The translations under genes and the position numbers were made by a program. From positions 1 to 52,206 of the forward strand of contig JAJPJQ010000015.1 of assembly GCA_021324155.1 (NCBI GenBank): a DNA stretch of 52,206 bases, in the 5' to 3' direction. Each line of letters begins with the position of its first letter. Position 1 is the stretch's first letter. Shown one piece after another: positions 7,885 to 15,483 of the stretch. The notes below the pieces were generated by a model that worked only from the letters and a program-made list of their open reading frames with translations, did not search any database and was not told where the DNA came from. Source of the DNA: Pseudomonadota bacterium (GTDB lineage Bacteria > Desulfobacterota > Binatia > UBA9968).

Positions 7885-8544
7885 ATGGCATTACTGGAAA
7901 GAGTTTCGACGCTCATACGCGCGAATCTGAACGATCTCATCGACAAGGCCGAGGACCCGGAGAAGATGCTGAAGCAGGTGATCCTCGACATGCAGAACCA
8001 GCTCATGCAGGTGAAAACGCAGGTCGCGATCGCGATCGCCGACCAGCACGTGCTGGAGAAAAAGCAGCGCGAGAACTCCGACAAGGAGCAGGAGTGGATG
8101 CGCAAGGCCGAGCTCGCGGTGGACAAAAAGCAGGACGACCTCGCGCGCGCCGCGCTCGAGCGCGCGATGAGCTACAAGCAGATGGCCGAGAGCTTCGTCT
8201 CACTCGTCGGCGACCAGAAGACCGAGGTCGAGAATTTGAAATCCGCGCTGCACAAGCTCGACCAGAAACTGGCCGAGGCGGAGTCCAAGTGCGACGTGCT
8301 CATCGCCGAGCACCGACGCGCCCGCGCGCTCGGCAAGGCGAGCGACGCCAAGATGGCCATAGATGATAACACCAAGCTCGCCGCCTTCGAGCGCATGAAG
8401 TCGAAGGTCGGCCACGCCGCCGCCGTCAGCCAGGCGAAGGCCGAGATGGCCGCCGACAGCGTCGAGGATAGATTCGCCGCGCTGGAAAAAGAAGAAGAGA
8501 TCGACCGGCTCCTGAAGGATTTGAAGGAGAAAAGGGCGGGGTGA
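7885..8544 (+). CDS. PspA/IM30 family membrane-stress protein
   Basis: A 219-residue, almost entirely helical coiled-coil protein. The ATG at 7885 is chosen because AAGGAGG lies 5 bp upstream; an ATG at 7867 is in frame but would place that ribosome binding site inside the gene. The N terminus MALLERVSTLIRANLNDLID is the amphipathic membrane-binding helix 0, followed by the family pattern AEDPEKMLKQVILDM. Oligomers of PspA bind stressed inner membrane and limit proton leakage. The C-terminal KEEEIDRLLKDLKEKRAG is typical. It belongs to the XRE-NfeD-flotillin cluster. Confidence 0.93.
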   Translation: MALLERVSTLIRANLNDLIDKAEDPEKMLKQVILDMQNQLMQVKTQVAIAIADQHVLEKKQRENSDKEQEWMRKAELAVDKKQDDLARAALERAMSYKQMAESFVSLVGDQKTEVENLKSALHKLDQKLAEAESKCDVLIAEHRRARALGKASDAKMAIDDNTKLAAFERMKSKVGHAAAVSQAKAEMAADSVEDRFAALEKEEEIDRLLKDLKEKRAG

Positions 8545-8554
8545 GGTTCCAGCA

Positions 8555-8701
8555 ATGACAGGCAAAAAGGACGATGGCTATTTCTTCAAAAGCGCAAAAC
8601 TCAACAAACGCCAAGCCAACTTAGTTGGCATGGCTGTTATTTTTAGTTTTGTGGGTGCTCTGGCAGCGGCTTTAATGCCTGTGACCAAAGTTGTGGCATA
8701 A
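8555..8701 (+). CDS. Small single-pass membrane protein (48 aa), first half of a split two-helix protein
   Basis: ATG at 8555, 48 residues: a polar, basic N terminus (MTGKKDDGYFFKSAKLNKRQ) followed by a membrane helix, roughly NLVGMAVIFSFVGALAAALM. It begins 10 bp after the pspA stop. Base composition is richer in A+T than its neighbours. The stop codon TAA at 8699-8701 is followed immediately, in the same frame, by an ATG and a second short hydrophobic stretch, so this may be the first half of a two-helix protein interrupted by a stop. Function unknown; small membrane partners of PspA and flotillin are common, which is suggestive only. Confidence 0.5.
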   Translation: MTGKKDDGYFFKSAKLNKRQANLVGMAVIFSFVGALAAALMPVTKVVA

Positions 8702-8761
8702 ATGATTGTTCCCGGTTTTGTGATTGCCGGATACTTCTTTGGAGAAAGGCTCATGAAATAA
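8702..8761 (+). CDS. Second half of split membrane peptide (19 aa)
   Basis: ATG at 8702 directly follows the TAA of the preceding small gene in the same frame. It encodes MIVPGFVIAGYFFGERLMK then TAA. The peptide is hydrophobic with a basic end, as expected of a second membrane helix in a hairpin protein. Possible explanations are a nonsense mutation, a sequencing error, stop readthrough, or reinitiation at the adjacent ATG. Too short to support alone. Confidence 0.3.
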   Translation: MIVPGFVIAGYFFGERLMK

Positions 8762-8783
8762 TGATTCTAGTAACGGAGCGCTC

Positions 8784-9299
8784 ATGAAAAAAATCGTATT
8801 AGCCGCTTTGATAACTTGCTGCATTCTGACCGCCGCGCCATTCGCGCGCGCGCAGGATGCACCGCCGAGCGAAGAGTCGATCCGGGAATTGATGAAGCTG
8901 ACTCAGGTGGGCACGATGGTCGATAGTCTCACGCAGAGCCTCGACGACTCGACGAGGGAGGCCGTGCGCCACGCCATGGCCGGGCAGGGCCTCAGCGACA
9001 AGCAGGAGAAGATGATCACTCAGATGATGAGCGAGATGGTCGCGATCATGAAAGAGGAGATTAATCCGGAGGCGCTGGAGCCGACCTACATCGAAATTTA
9101 CCAGAAGACGCTGACGCAACAGGAAGTCGACGGAATGCTCGCCTTCTATAAAACTGACGCCGGCAAGGCGCTCGTAACGAAAATGCCTATCATCATGCGG
9201 CAAGCCTCCGAGATCATGATGCAGCGCATGCAGAAGATCTTCCCCAAGTTGCAGCAGGCGCAGGAAGAAATGATGCGGAGATTGAAGGAAGGGCAATAG
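8784..9299 (+). CDS. DUF2059 domain-containing secreted protein
   Basis: A 171-residue protein with a Sec signal peptide (MKKIVLAALITCCILTAAPF, cleavage near FARAQ). The remainder is helical and matches the DUF2059 pattern: ESIRELMKLTQVGTMVDSLT near the start, then EALEPTYIEIYQKTLTQQEVDGMLAFYKTDAGKALVTKMP, the signature segment of the family, and a Met/Gln-rich amphipathic tail. The family has no firmly assigned activity. It is last in the same-direction run that starts with the XRE regulator; whether it belongs to that operon is uncertain, since 22 bp separate it from the split membrane peptide. Confidence 0.88.
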   Translation: MKKIVLAALITCCILTAAPFARAQDAPPSEESIRELMKLTQVGTMVDSLTQSLDDSTREAVRHAMAGQGLSDKQEKMITQMMSEMVAIMKEEINPEALEPTYIEIYQKTLTQQEVDGMLAFYKTDAGKALVTKMPIIMRQASEIMMQRMQKIFPKLQQAQEEMMRRLKEGQ

Positions 9300-9325
9300 A
9301 AGAGGCTCGTATTGCGGGAGGAATC

Positions 9326-10201
9326 ATGCGCATCGCCATAGGATTGCCGAGCCGGGTCGCCTCCGCTTCGGGGGACGTGATGCTCGAATGGATCGCGCGC
9401 GCCGAGCGCGGGCCGTTCTCCAGCGTCGTCGTCACGGATCGGGTCGTGTCGCAGGCGCTGGAGCCGATGACGGTGCTCGCGCTCGCGGCGGGAGCGACCA
9501 AGCGCATCCGCTTGATGACGAGCATCGTGCTCGCGCCGACGCGCGAGACGACGCTCTTCGCGCGCGAGGCGGCGACCCTGGATGTGCTCTCGGGCGGCCG
9601 CCTCACGCTCGGCATCGGCATCGGCGTGCGCAAGAACGATTATCAGGCGACGGGCTTCGACTTTCACCGCCGCGGCCGGCGCGTGGAGGAGCAGCTGCCG
9701 CTGCTCCGACGCCTGTGGTCCGGCGCGCATCTGTCGAGCGAAGTCGGCGCAATCGGGCCGCGCTCAACGCGGCCGAACGGCCCCGAGCTGTTGATCGGCG
9801 GCTACGTGCCGGCGATCGCGCGGCGCATCGCCAAATGGGGCGACGGATACATGGCGCCCGGCGGCGGCGAGCCCGAAGCGCTCGTGGTGATGTGGCAACG
9901 CATCGAGAGCGCCTGGAAAGAAGAAGGGCGCGCGGGAAGGCCGCGCTGGGTCGGCGCGAGCTATTACGCGCTCGGCCCGAGCGGCGCGGATTACGCCAAG
10001 CGCTACATCGCCGCCAACTACGGCTACAACCCCGAGCTCGCGGCGCGCCGCCTCGCGACGCTCCCCGCCTCCCGCGAAGCGGTGGAAGCTTCGATCAAGC
10101 GCCAGGCCGACATGGGCGTCGATGAATTCATCCTGCGGCCGTGCGCCGACGACTTGGACCAGATGGATCGGCTGGCGGAGATTGCGGTGCGGGCCGCGTG
10201 A
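9326..10201 (+). CDS. LLM-class (luciferase-like) flavin-dependent oxidoreductase
   Basis: A 291-residue protein of the bacterial-luciferase TIM-barrel superfamily, which uses FMN or F420. Visible family segments: MRIAIGLPSRV, MTVLALAAGATKRIRLMTSIVLAPTRE, AREAATLDVLSGGRLTLGIGIG (the barrel region near the flavin), DFHRRGRRVEEQLPLLRRLW, and the C-terminal ADMGVDEFILRPCADDLDQM. The ribosome binding site GGGAGG precedes the ATG. There is no neighbour that defines the substrate. Whether the cofactor is FMN or F420 cannot be decided from sequence alone here. Confidence 0.88.
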   Translation: MRIAIGLPSRVASASGDVMLEWIARAERGPFSSVVVTDRVVSQALEPMTVLALAAGATKRIRLMTSIVLAPTRETTLFAREAATLDVLSGGRLTLGIGIGVRKNDYQATGFDFHRRGRRVEEQLPLLRRLWSGAHLSSEVGAIGPRSTRPNGPELLIGGYVPAIARRIAKWGDGYMAPGGGEPEALVVMWQRIESAWKEEGRAGRPRWVGASYYALGPSGADYAKRYIAANYGYNPELAARRLATLPASREAVEASIKRQADMGVDEFILRPCADDLDQMDRLAEIAVRAA

Positions 10202-10216
10202 GCCGCCGGTAACGGC

Positions 10217-10783
10217 ATGCAGAAGACATTCACTTACTCTGACGGTTGGCCATGGCTATTGATGCTAATCGTGCCGATGTACTTCGTATTGTTCATGCTC
10301 GCCAGGGGATATTACGTGGAGGCCGTGCGCACCGAAGAGCTTTTGGCGAAACTCGTATCCCTTGCCCTCGGCGGGTCCATTACTCTCTGCGGCGTCTGGG
10401 TCTTCATCGAGAGCGCCACGAATGCTCTGGGTTTAAGAAGGATCGTCGTGACTGACGATCTGCTTTCAGTGCAAAACCTGCTACATACCCGAAGCATCCT
10501 TTGGGGCGACATCGTTGAATTCGGCACGTACACTTGTCCGGGGTTCTACTGGAGATACTCTTATCCAAGGCGATTTTATGTAAAGCTCTACGATCGACAG
10601 GACAACCGCATCGAAGTTTGCACCGAAGACTTGGACAATGTGCGCGACTTTCTCGATATCGTTTTTCAAAAAGCGATCAACGCTAGATTCGTCATCGTCA
10701 ACAATGTTGCGTGGGTTCCGTTTACGAAAGAGATCGAAGTCATGCCGTGGGCGCCGCACGATAAAAGTTTCTTGCGGGACTGA
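10217..10783 (+). CDS. Membrane protein with two N-terminal helices and a PH-like domain
   Basis: A 188-residue protein not assigned to a named family. Residues ~12-32 (WPWLLMLIVPMYFVLFMLA) and ~48-68 (LALGGSITLCGVWVFI) are membrane segments. Residues ~75-160 have the alternating beta pattern of bacterial PH-like domains: IVVTDDLLSVQNLL, ILWGDIVEFGTY, RFYVKLYDRQDNRIEVCTED, then a helix. G+C is clearly lower than in neighbouring genes, hinting at transfer or relaxed selection. No good ribosome binding site is seen before the ATG. Confidence 0.65.
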   Translation: MQKTFTYSDGWPWLLMLIVPMYFVLFMLARGYYVEAVRTEELLAKLVSLALGGSITLCGVWVFIESATNALGLRRIVVTDDLLSVQNLLHTRSILWGDIVEFGTYTCPGFYWRYSYPRRFYVKLYDRQDNRIEVCTEDLDNVRDFLDIVFQKAINARFVIVNNVAWVPFTKEIEVMPWAPHDKSFLRD

Positions 10784-10912
10784 CTCGGGATTGACACTCT
10801 CATTTTGTAGAGATGCCGATCATCGCGATGATGCATCTCGTGAATCCAATGGCGATCTAATCTCAAATATATTCTTTTTGTAATTCTCGATCTACGGGCG
10901 TAAAATCAGCGG

Positions 10913-11370
10913 TTGTATGGATATTGCGTTGTGCGCCCTTATTGGCTTTTTGCCTTACTTCTGCCGGCCGCAACTTGGATAATTGTGGCGGGGATTTTTT
11001 TCTTATATTTTCGAGATTGCGCTACGGTGTTATTCGCGATCAGGCATCAAGGTTGCCACGGATCGTCCGCGTTACGGCGAAAGTCTTTATGTGTTTTGGA
11101 ATGGCTAGCAGTATGCCGTCAAGTTTACTTTACGGTGCGATCGGAGCCAAACTCGCCGGTCCGTTTGGCAGCATGCTCGACTCCCTTCTTCGACTGCCGT
11201 GGCGGATTTTTCGAGGGATCGCTGGGCTCAGCGCCACGATAATCTCGACGATGGGCGTAATGGCCCTGGCGCTGACGATTTGGTGTCTCATCGGTCTTCT
11301 GATCGGCCTCGGTCTCCATGCATGCTATCAGTCCCTTCAAAGCATCAGACCCCGCGCGCAGACGCGCTGA
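10913..11370 (+). pseudogene. Possible frameshifted small membrane protein gene
   Basis: Two overlapping frames each hold half of a plausible membrane protein. From the TTG at 10913 one frame gives a basic start and a clean membrane helix (YWLFALLLPAATWIIVAG and following residues) but then degenerates into Cys/Arg-rich sequence. The frame open to 11370 has an implausible beginning but, from about 11050, reads AKVFMCFGMASSMPSSLLYG, a Gly-rich loop and a convincing membrane segment (VMALALTIWCLIGLLIGLGL). A single indel near 11030-11060 would join them into about 150 residues. Alternatively the second frame is an independent protein starting at the ATG at 11089. Low G+C, like the gene before it. 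No family recognised. Confidence 0.35.
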
Positions 11371-11379
11371 CCGCTCGCC

Positions 11380-12240
11380 ATGCCGCCCAAGCCAACCGAC
11401 GAAGGCGATCGCAAGCTACTCGAAAACGTCGAGAAGTACGGCTGGCACGTCGTGCTCATCACCGGGGATAAAAATACTCCGGGATGGGCGTTCTCCGTCG
11501 GTCTGTATCACACCTTTAAGCATCCCGAGATCGTGATCTTCGGTCTCCCCAAAGACCGGATGCACGCATTCATCAATTGCATCGGCAACGATGTCCGCGG
11601 CGGAAAAGTGTATCGCTCCGGCGTCGGGGACACGGAACTGCTGCCCGGTTATACGACGATGTTCGAGGCTGTCGAAAAAATCTGGTACGGGCCCGTTCTC
11701 GGCTGGGCGACGTGGTTCTACGATGGTGACGATTTCCCGGCGCTCCAATGTATCTGGCCGGACAAAAATAACAGATTTCCCTGGGATGAGGATTTCGAGC
11801 CGCTGCTGGCAGCGGACCAGCCGTTTTTGTTCCACAAGGATGAAAAATCGGCGCGGATGGAAAAATTCCTAGAATCTCTCAAGACCGGCGAGCATCACGA
11901 CCACGATTTGCGCCCGGAATTGGAGACGGGATCGCATCATAAATTTAAGCCCGGCGAATGGCCATTCTCGGACCGCGTGAATTTCGAGGTGTTTACGACA
12001 AGACGCGTCCTGGAAGAAAATCATCCGATCCTGCTCGTTACACACGACGAAACCGGGGATTGGCAATTTCTCTGCGGCACGACGAACAAAGCTGAAGACG
12101 CACGAGCGGTTTGCCTCGGCTGCATGTTCGAGCGTGATCGAACGATCGGACAGCTCGCCGACCTGCCGCGGGGGTGGGGCGCGTGGCGCGCGAGCCGTAC
12201 GGCTAAATGGCAACCGCACAAGAACACCGAAGAGGATTGA
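11380..12240 (+). CDS. DUF4262 domain-containing protein
   Basis: A 286-residue cytoplasmic protein. The N-terminal ~150 residues match DUF4262: NVEKYGWHVVLITGDKNTPG, AFSVGLYHTFKHPEIVIFGL, ELLPGYTTMFEAVEKIWYGPVLGWATWFYDGDDFPALQCIWPD. The C-terminal ~90 residues (VFTTRRVLEENHPILLVTHD, GDWQFLCGTTN, LGCMFERDRTIGQLADLPRGWGAWR) form a second small domain resembling the DUF2185-type immunity-protein region often attached to DUF4262. The biochemical role is unknown. No toxin-like gene is adjacent, so an immunity function is only an idea. Confidence 0.82.
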   Translation: MPPKPTDEGDRKLLENVEKYGWHVVLITGDKNTPGWAFSVGLYHTFKHPEIVIFGLPKDRMHAFINCIGNDVRGGKVYRSGVGDTELLPGYTTMFEAVEKIWYGPVLGWATWFYDGDDFPALQCIWPDKNNRFPWDEDFEPLLAADQPFLFHKDEKSARMEKFLESLKTGEHHDHDLRPELETGSHHKFKPGEWPFSDRVNFEVFTTRRVLEENHPILLVTHDETGDWQFLCGTTNKAEDARAVCLGCMFERDRTIGQLADLPRGWGAWRASRTAKWQPHKNTEED

Positions 12241-12265
12241 ATTTTTTTAGTGATCCCGCTGACGT

Positions 12266-12283
12266 GGTAATCAAAGGATTACC
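12266..12283 (+). promoter_or_regulatory. Hairpin directly preceding a start codon (RBS-occluding or operator)
   Basis: Perfect 7-bp arms GGTAATC (12266-12272) and GATTACC (12277-12283) with the four-base loop AAAG. The right arm ends one base before the ATG at 12284, and the only ribosome-binding-like sequence (AAAGGA) spans the loop and the right arm. As RNA the hairpin would partly sequester it; as DNA it is an 18-bp palindrome suited to a dimeric regulator. Confidence 0.45.
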
Positions 12284-12685
12284 ATGACCTTTCTTATCAA
12301 CATCGACATCGACGACCTGGAAAGGGCGACGCGATTTTATACCAGCGCCTTCGGCTTGAAGATCGGCCGCCGCTTCGCGTTCGCAATCGAGCTACTCGGC
12401 GGTCCGGCGCCGATTTATCTGTTGCAGAAACCGGCCCGAACGCCGGCCGCCGAAACGACTCAACAGCTCCGCACATACGCGCGGCACTGGACGCCCTTGC
12501 ATCTCGATTTCGTCACCGACGACATCGACGGGGCGGTTGCGCAGGCGGTGTCCGCCGGCGCGCGCCTCGAAAAGCCGGTCGCTACGCAGAAGTGGGGCAA
12601 GCTCGCTCTCCTGGCCGATCCCTTCGGACACGGCTTCTGCTTCGTCCAGTTTCTCGGCCGCGGCTACGACGAGATCGCGGAATAA
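12284..12685 (+). CDS. VOC family protein (glyoxalase/bleomycin-resistance fold)
   Basis: A 133-residue protein with the paired beta-alpha-beta-beta-beta modules of the vicinal-oxygen-chelate superfamily: INIDIDDLERATRFYTSAFG at the N terminus, HLDFVTDDIDGAVAQAVSAG in the middle and LALLADPFGHGFCFVQF at the end. His and Glu/Gln positions compatible with metal binding are present. The substrate is not predictable. A second VOC gene lies about 95 bp downstream, but the two differ too much in sequence to be a recent duplication. Confidence 0.9.
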   Translation: MTFLINIDIDDLERATRFYTSAFGLKIGRRFAFAIELLGGPAPIYLLQKPARTPAAETTQQLRTYARHWTPLHLDFVTDDIDGAVAQAVSAGARLEKPVATQKWGKLALLADPFGHGFCFVQFLGRGYDEIAE

Positions 12686-12781
12686 TAAGTCATGGTCGCA
12701 CTCCTCGAAAACGCCGGTGACTTTCGCTAGGATGGGAACCTGCGCAACGGCGTTCCGAGCTAAGTACGGAGGTTCAATCCC

Positions 12782-13156
12782 ATGCCCAAAGTCAGCGTGC
12801 GCTATATCGTGAATGACGTGGACGCGGCGATTCCGTTTTATCGCGACCTGCTCGGCTTCAAGGTCGACATCCACCCGGCGCCCGGCTTCGCGGCGCTGTC
12901 GCGCGGCGATTTGACTCTGCTCCTCAACCGGCCGGGCGCGGGGGGCGCGGGGCAGGCGATGCCGGCGGGGCAGGCGCCGGCGCCCGGCGGCTGGAACCGA
13001 ATTCAGCTCGGCGTCGAAGATCTGGAAGCGACGGTCCACGAGCTGAAGGGCCGCGGGGCGAAGTTCCGCAACGAGATCGTCACAGGCAACGGCGGCAAGC
13101 AGATTCTCGTCGAGGATCCGTCGGGGAACCCGATCGAATTATTCCAGCCTTTCTGA
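12782..13156 (+). CDS. VOC family protein
   Basis: A 124-residue glyoxalase-fold protein: VRYIVNDVDAAIPFYRDLLG, FAALSRGDLTLLLNRPG, a Gly/Ala/Pro-rich insert (GAGGAGQAMPAGQAPAPGG), then RIQLGVEDLEATVHELKGRG and ILVEDPSGNPIELFQP. The last segment carries the usual C-terminal Glu metal ligand (IELFQ). The ribosome binding site CGGAGG is 9 bp before the ATG. Substrate unknown. Confidence 0.92.
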   Translation: MPKVSVRYIVNDVDAAIPFYRDLLGFKVDIHPAPGFAALSRGDLTLLLNRPGAGGAGQAMPAGQAPAPGGWNRIQLGVEDLEATVHELKGRGAKFRNEIVTGNGGKQILVEDPSGNPIELFQPF

Positions 13157-13409
13157 TCTAACAGCGCATTCCTCTCTCCCTCCTTAGTATTCGATTCCAC
13201 TGTGATCGACTGCCCGAGCCTCAAGACAAGCGCGAGGCTAAGAATCATGGGATTAAAGCCAAACGGGCTTAAATTGACGAAAGAGCAGTCCGTCAACTTT
13301 CGCCAATAGGGGTCATAAATCATCACCTAAAATGTGACCTCGGATAAATTGACACTGTGGGTGTCGTTTAATAGCGTCACGGCTCACTTACTCTATGATA
13401 GGGGGGCGG

Positions 13410-13853
13410 ATGAAATACGCAAAAATTCTCGTTGTAGCGGTTGTGCTTTGGCTCGCGGGCGCGGCGTCGGCGTCGGCACAATCGGCGCAATTATGGTCGG
13501 CGACTTTGACCGGCAACGGTGCGTGTAACGGACAGTCTGGCACTATTAGACAAGCCGTCTTCGTAGCTATCTTTCCGGGCGACGGCGTCGTCATCGCTCT
13601 CGATAGTCAGTTTAACCAAATTATCGGGGCGCTGCCTTTCGTCGATGCTGTGCAGACAAGCGCGACGGTCGGCGCTTTCAGCGCGGTCGAACTCGAAGGA
13701 GACCCCGTCAACTTTGTCAGCGTCGCGACCGGCACCATGAAAATCGGCAGAACCGGAAACGTGGCGGGCTTTAGCGCGCTTTTGCAAGGCGTCGAGGTCG
13801 GATGCTTCATCGGTGGCACGCTCAAGTCCGGCAAGCTGCTCGCCACGATGTGA
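13410..13853 (+). CDS. Secreted hypothetical protein, 147 aa
   Basis: The start is the ATG at 13410 (MKYAKILVVAVV...), following the G-rich stretch GGGGGGCGG. Residues 1-24 are a clear Sec signal peptide with cleavage near ASASAQS. The mature protein is Gly/Ala/Val-rich with alternating beta-strand character (LWSATLTGNGACNG, VFVAIFPGDGVVIAL, GTMKIGRTGNVAGFSALL) and two cysteines, C43-like and C136-like, that could form a disulfide. No family recognised. It is preceded by about 250 bp of AT-richer intergenic DNA (13157-13409) with several short inverted repeats and TTGACA-like hexamers but no convincing gene. Confidence 0.7.
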   Translation: MKYAKILVVAVVLWLAGAASASAQSAQLWSATLTGNGACNGQSGTIRQAVFVAIFPGDGVVIALDSQFNQIIGALPFVDAVQTSATVGAFSAVELEGDPVNFVSVATGTMKIGRTGNVAGFSALLQGVEVGCFIGGTLKSGKLLATM

Positions 13854-13936
13854 CAACGATGCCTTAATTATTTCCCCTCCGTTATTGATGTTCCACTTCC
13901 GGCTATGATAAGCGGTGACGGGAAGCGGAGGGTATC

Positions 13937-14998
13937 ATGGGAAATCGCGCACGTGAGAATATCTTAGGAGTTATCGCGGCTTTTCTGGTCGCGTTCAGCC
14001 CATTCGCGGCCGAGGCCGCGTCGCAGGAGTTCTACAAAGGCAAGACGATCAAGGTCGTGATCGGCACGACGCCGGGCGCGCTCTACGATCAGTGGGCGCG
14101 GCTGCTCGCGGCGCACATGCCGAAGCACATTCCGGGCAAACCCGATATGATCCCGCAGAACATGCCGGGCGCGGGCCACAAGGTCGCGGCGAATTACGTC
14201 TATAAAATCGGCAAGCCCGACGGGCTCACGATCGCCGGGTCGATCGTGCCGTCGCTTTACTTCGACCAGCTGCTCGGCAAAGACGAGGTGCAGTACGACT
14301 GGGCGAAGTTCACCTGGATCGGGTCGCCGGTGAAGGGCGAAAGCCAAATGTACATGCGCGCCGACACGCCCTACAAGACGATCGACGACGTGCGCAAGGC
14401 GGGCGAACCGCCGCGCTGCGGCACGCAATCGACATCGGAATCAGCCTATTACCTGCCGCGGCTTTTCACCGAGACGCTCGGGACCAAGTTCAAGCTCGTC
14501 TCGGGCTATCCGGGCGGCCCGGAGATCGACTTGGCAGTCGAGCGCGGCGAGATCCACTGCCGCGCGTTCACGGTCGAGGCGTTCTTCGCGCGCGAGCCCT
14601 ATCTCACCTGGTACAAGAATAAGTTCGTGCGCAACATCATCCAGACGGGGCGGCACAAGGATTCGCGCCTGCCCGACACGCCGACCATCTACGAGCTGAT
14701 GGACCGCTACAAGACGCCCGAGGCCGGAAGGCGCCTGGCCGCCGTGATGCTCGCCTCCGAGGAGCTCGGGCGGCCGATGCTCGCGAGCCCGGGTATCCCG
14801 CCGGAGCGCGTGAGGATTTTGCGCGAAGCATTCGAGAAGACGATGAAGGACCCGGAGTTTCTCGCCGAGGTGGCGAAAAGAAAATACGAGCTCAGCCCGA
14901 CGCGTGGCGAGGAACTCGAGAAAATCGCCCGCGATGCGATGACGCAGCCGAAGGACGTCGTCGAGCGCATGAAGAAAGTACTGGAGGAGGAAAAGTAA
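13937..14998 (+). CDS. TctC/Bug-type tripartite tricarboxylate transporter binding protein
   Basis: A 353-residue secreted protein. The Sec signal peptide spans residues ~1-30 (ending FAAEAAS), followed by the Bug-family opening EFYKGKTIKVVIGTTPGALYD, the QNMPGAGHKVAANYVYK segment near the first binding loop, then DWAKFTWIGSP, VSGYPGGPEIDLAVERGEIH and the C-terminal GIPPERVRILREAFEKTMKD. The family binds carboxylates for TctAB permeases or acts as an orphan sensor. No tctA or tctB gene is nearby. GGAGGG precedes the ATG. Confidence 0.92.
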   Translation: MGNRARENILGVIAAFLVAFSPFAAEAASQEFYKGKTIKVVIGTTPGALYDQWARLLAAHMPKHIPGKPDMIPQNMPGAGHKVAANYVYKIGKPDGLTIAGSIVPSLYFDQLLGKDEVQYDWAKFTWIGSPVKGESQMYMRADTPYKTIDDVRKAGEPPRCGTQSTSESAYYLPRLFTETLGTKFKLVSGYPGGPEIDLAVERGEIHCRAFTVEAFFAREPYLTWYKNKFVRNIIQTGRHKDSRLPDTPTIYELMDRYKTPEAGRRLAAVMLASEELGRPMLASPGIPPERVRILREAFEKTMKDPEFLAEVAKRKYELSPTRGEELEKIARDAMTQPKDVVERMKKVLEEEK

Positions 14999-15040
14999 AG
15001 AGGTCGCGTCTGCGATAATAATTGCATTCGCGGGCCGCCG

Positions 15041-15073
15041 AGCCCGGCCGGTTGTCTCGGCCGGCTTTTGTTT
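15041..15073 (+). terminator. Terminator-like hairpin after the TctC-type gene
   Basis: Perfect 7-bp arms CCGGCCG (15044-15050) and CGGCCGG (15058-15064) with loop GTTGTCT, followed by CTTTTGTTT. It lies 43 bp after the stop codon of the binding-protein gene. The short, interrupted T-run makes termination moderate rather than certain. Confidence 0.65.
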
Positions 15074-15130
15074 ACAGTGGCCCGAATACCGCGACAACCG
15101 TGAAAAAACAGGAGAAAGATTTGGTTATAA

Positions 15131-15304
15131 ATGATGAAAGATTTCTTGTCCGTCCTATTCTCAACTTCAACCGTATCGGAGTTTAAAAATCTCGACGTGA
15201 TCCAGCGCGCACAAATTATCCTCAGTTGCGCCGCGGTTCTGTGCGTGACCTATGTCATCTTGCAATCGCTCGGCATTTTCCCTCATACGTGGTGGCCGAA
15301 CTGA
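15131..15304 (+). CDS. Small single-pass membrane protein, 57 aa
   Basis: ATG at 15131. The peptide begins MMKDFLSVLFSTSTVSEFKN, continues with the amphipathic LDVIQRAQIILSC and a membrane segment AAVLCVTYVILQSLGIF, and ends PHTWWPN. The GGAGAAAG upstream is about 15 bp from the ATG, which is rather far. Composition and codon use look coding. No family recognised. It stands alone between a terminator hairpin and a dispersed repeat. Confidence 0.5.
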   Translation: MMKDFLSVLFSTSTVSEFKNLDVIQRAQIILSCAAVLCVTYVILQSLGIFPHTWWPN

Positions 15305-15360
15305 ATCAAGAATGAATTAGCGAATTATTGCGACTTAAGTTTCGCGCTGTGACGTATTCG

Positions 15361-15466
15361 CCTGGATTCCCGCGCTCGCGGGAATGTCAGAAGGGCGCCT
15401 CGCTGTCGTAAATGAGTCACCCCGCGCAAGCATGTCCTGAGCCGAATCGAAGAGCGGGGGTCCAGG
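15361..15466. repeat. Dispersed palindromic repeat element (REP/MITE-like)
   Basis: Outer inverted ends CCTGGA (15361-15366) and TCCAGG (15461-15466) enclose two stem-loops. The first is ATTCCCGCG-CT-CGCGGGAAT (15366-15385, perfect 9-bp arms). The second has arms CCCCGC (15420-15425) and GCGGGG (15454-15459). Elements of this type (TGGATTCCCGC...GCGGGGGTCCA) recur between genes in many environmental proteobacterial and related genomes. No transposase is associated. Confidence 0.75.
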
Positions 15467-15483
15467 TATTGTCCACGCTGTAA

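Noticed and set aside
11380-12240. Toxin-immunity system around the DUF4262 gene
   Set aside because: No toxin, effector or secretion-linked gene is adjacent.
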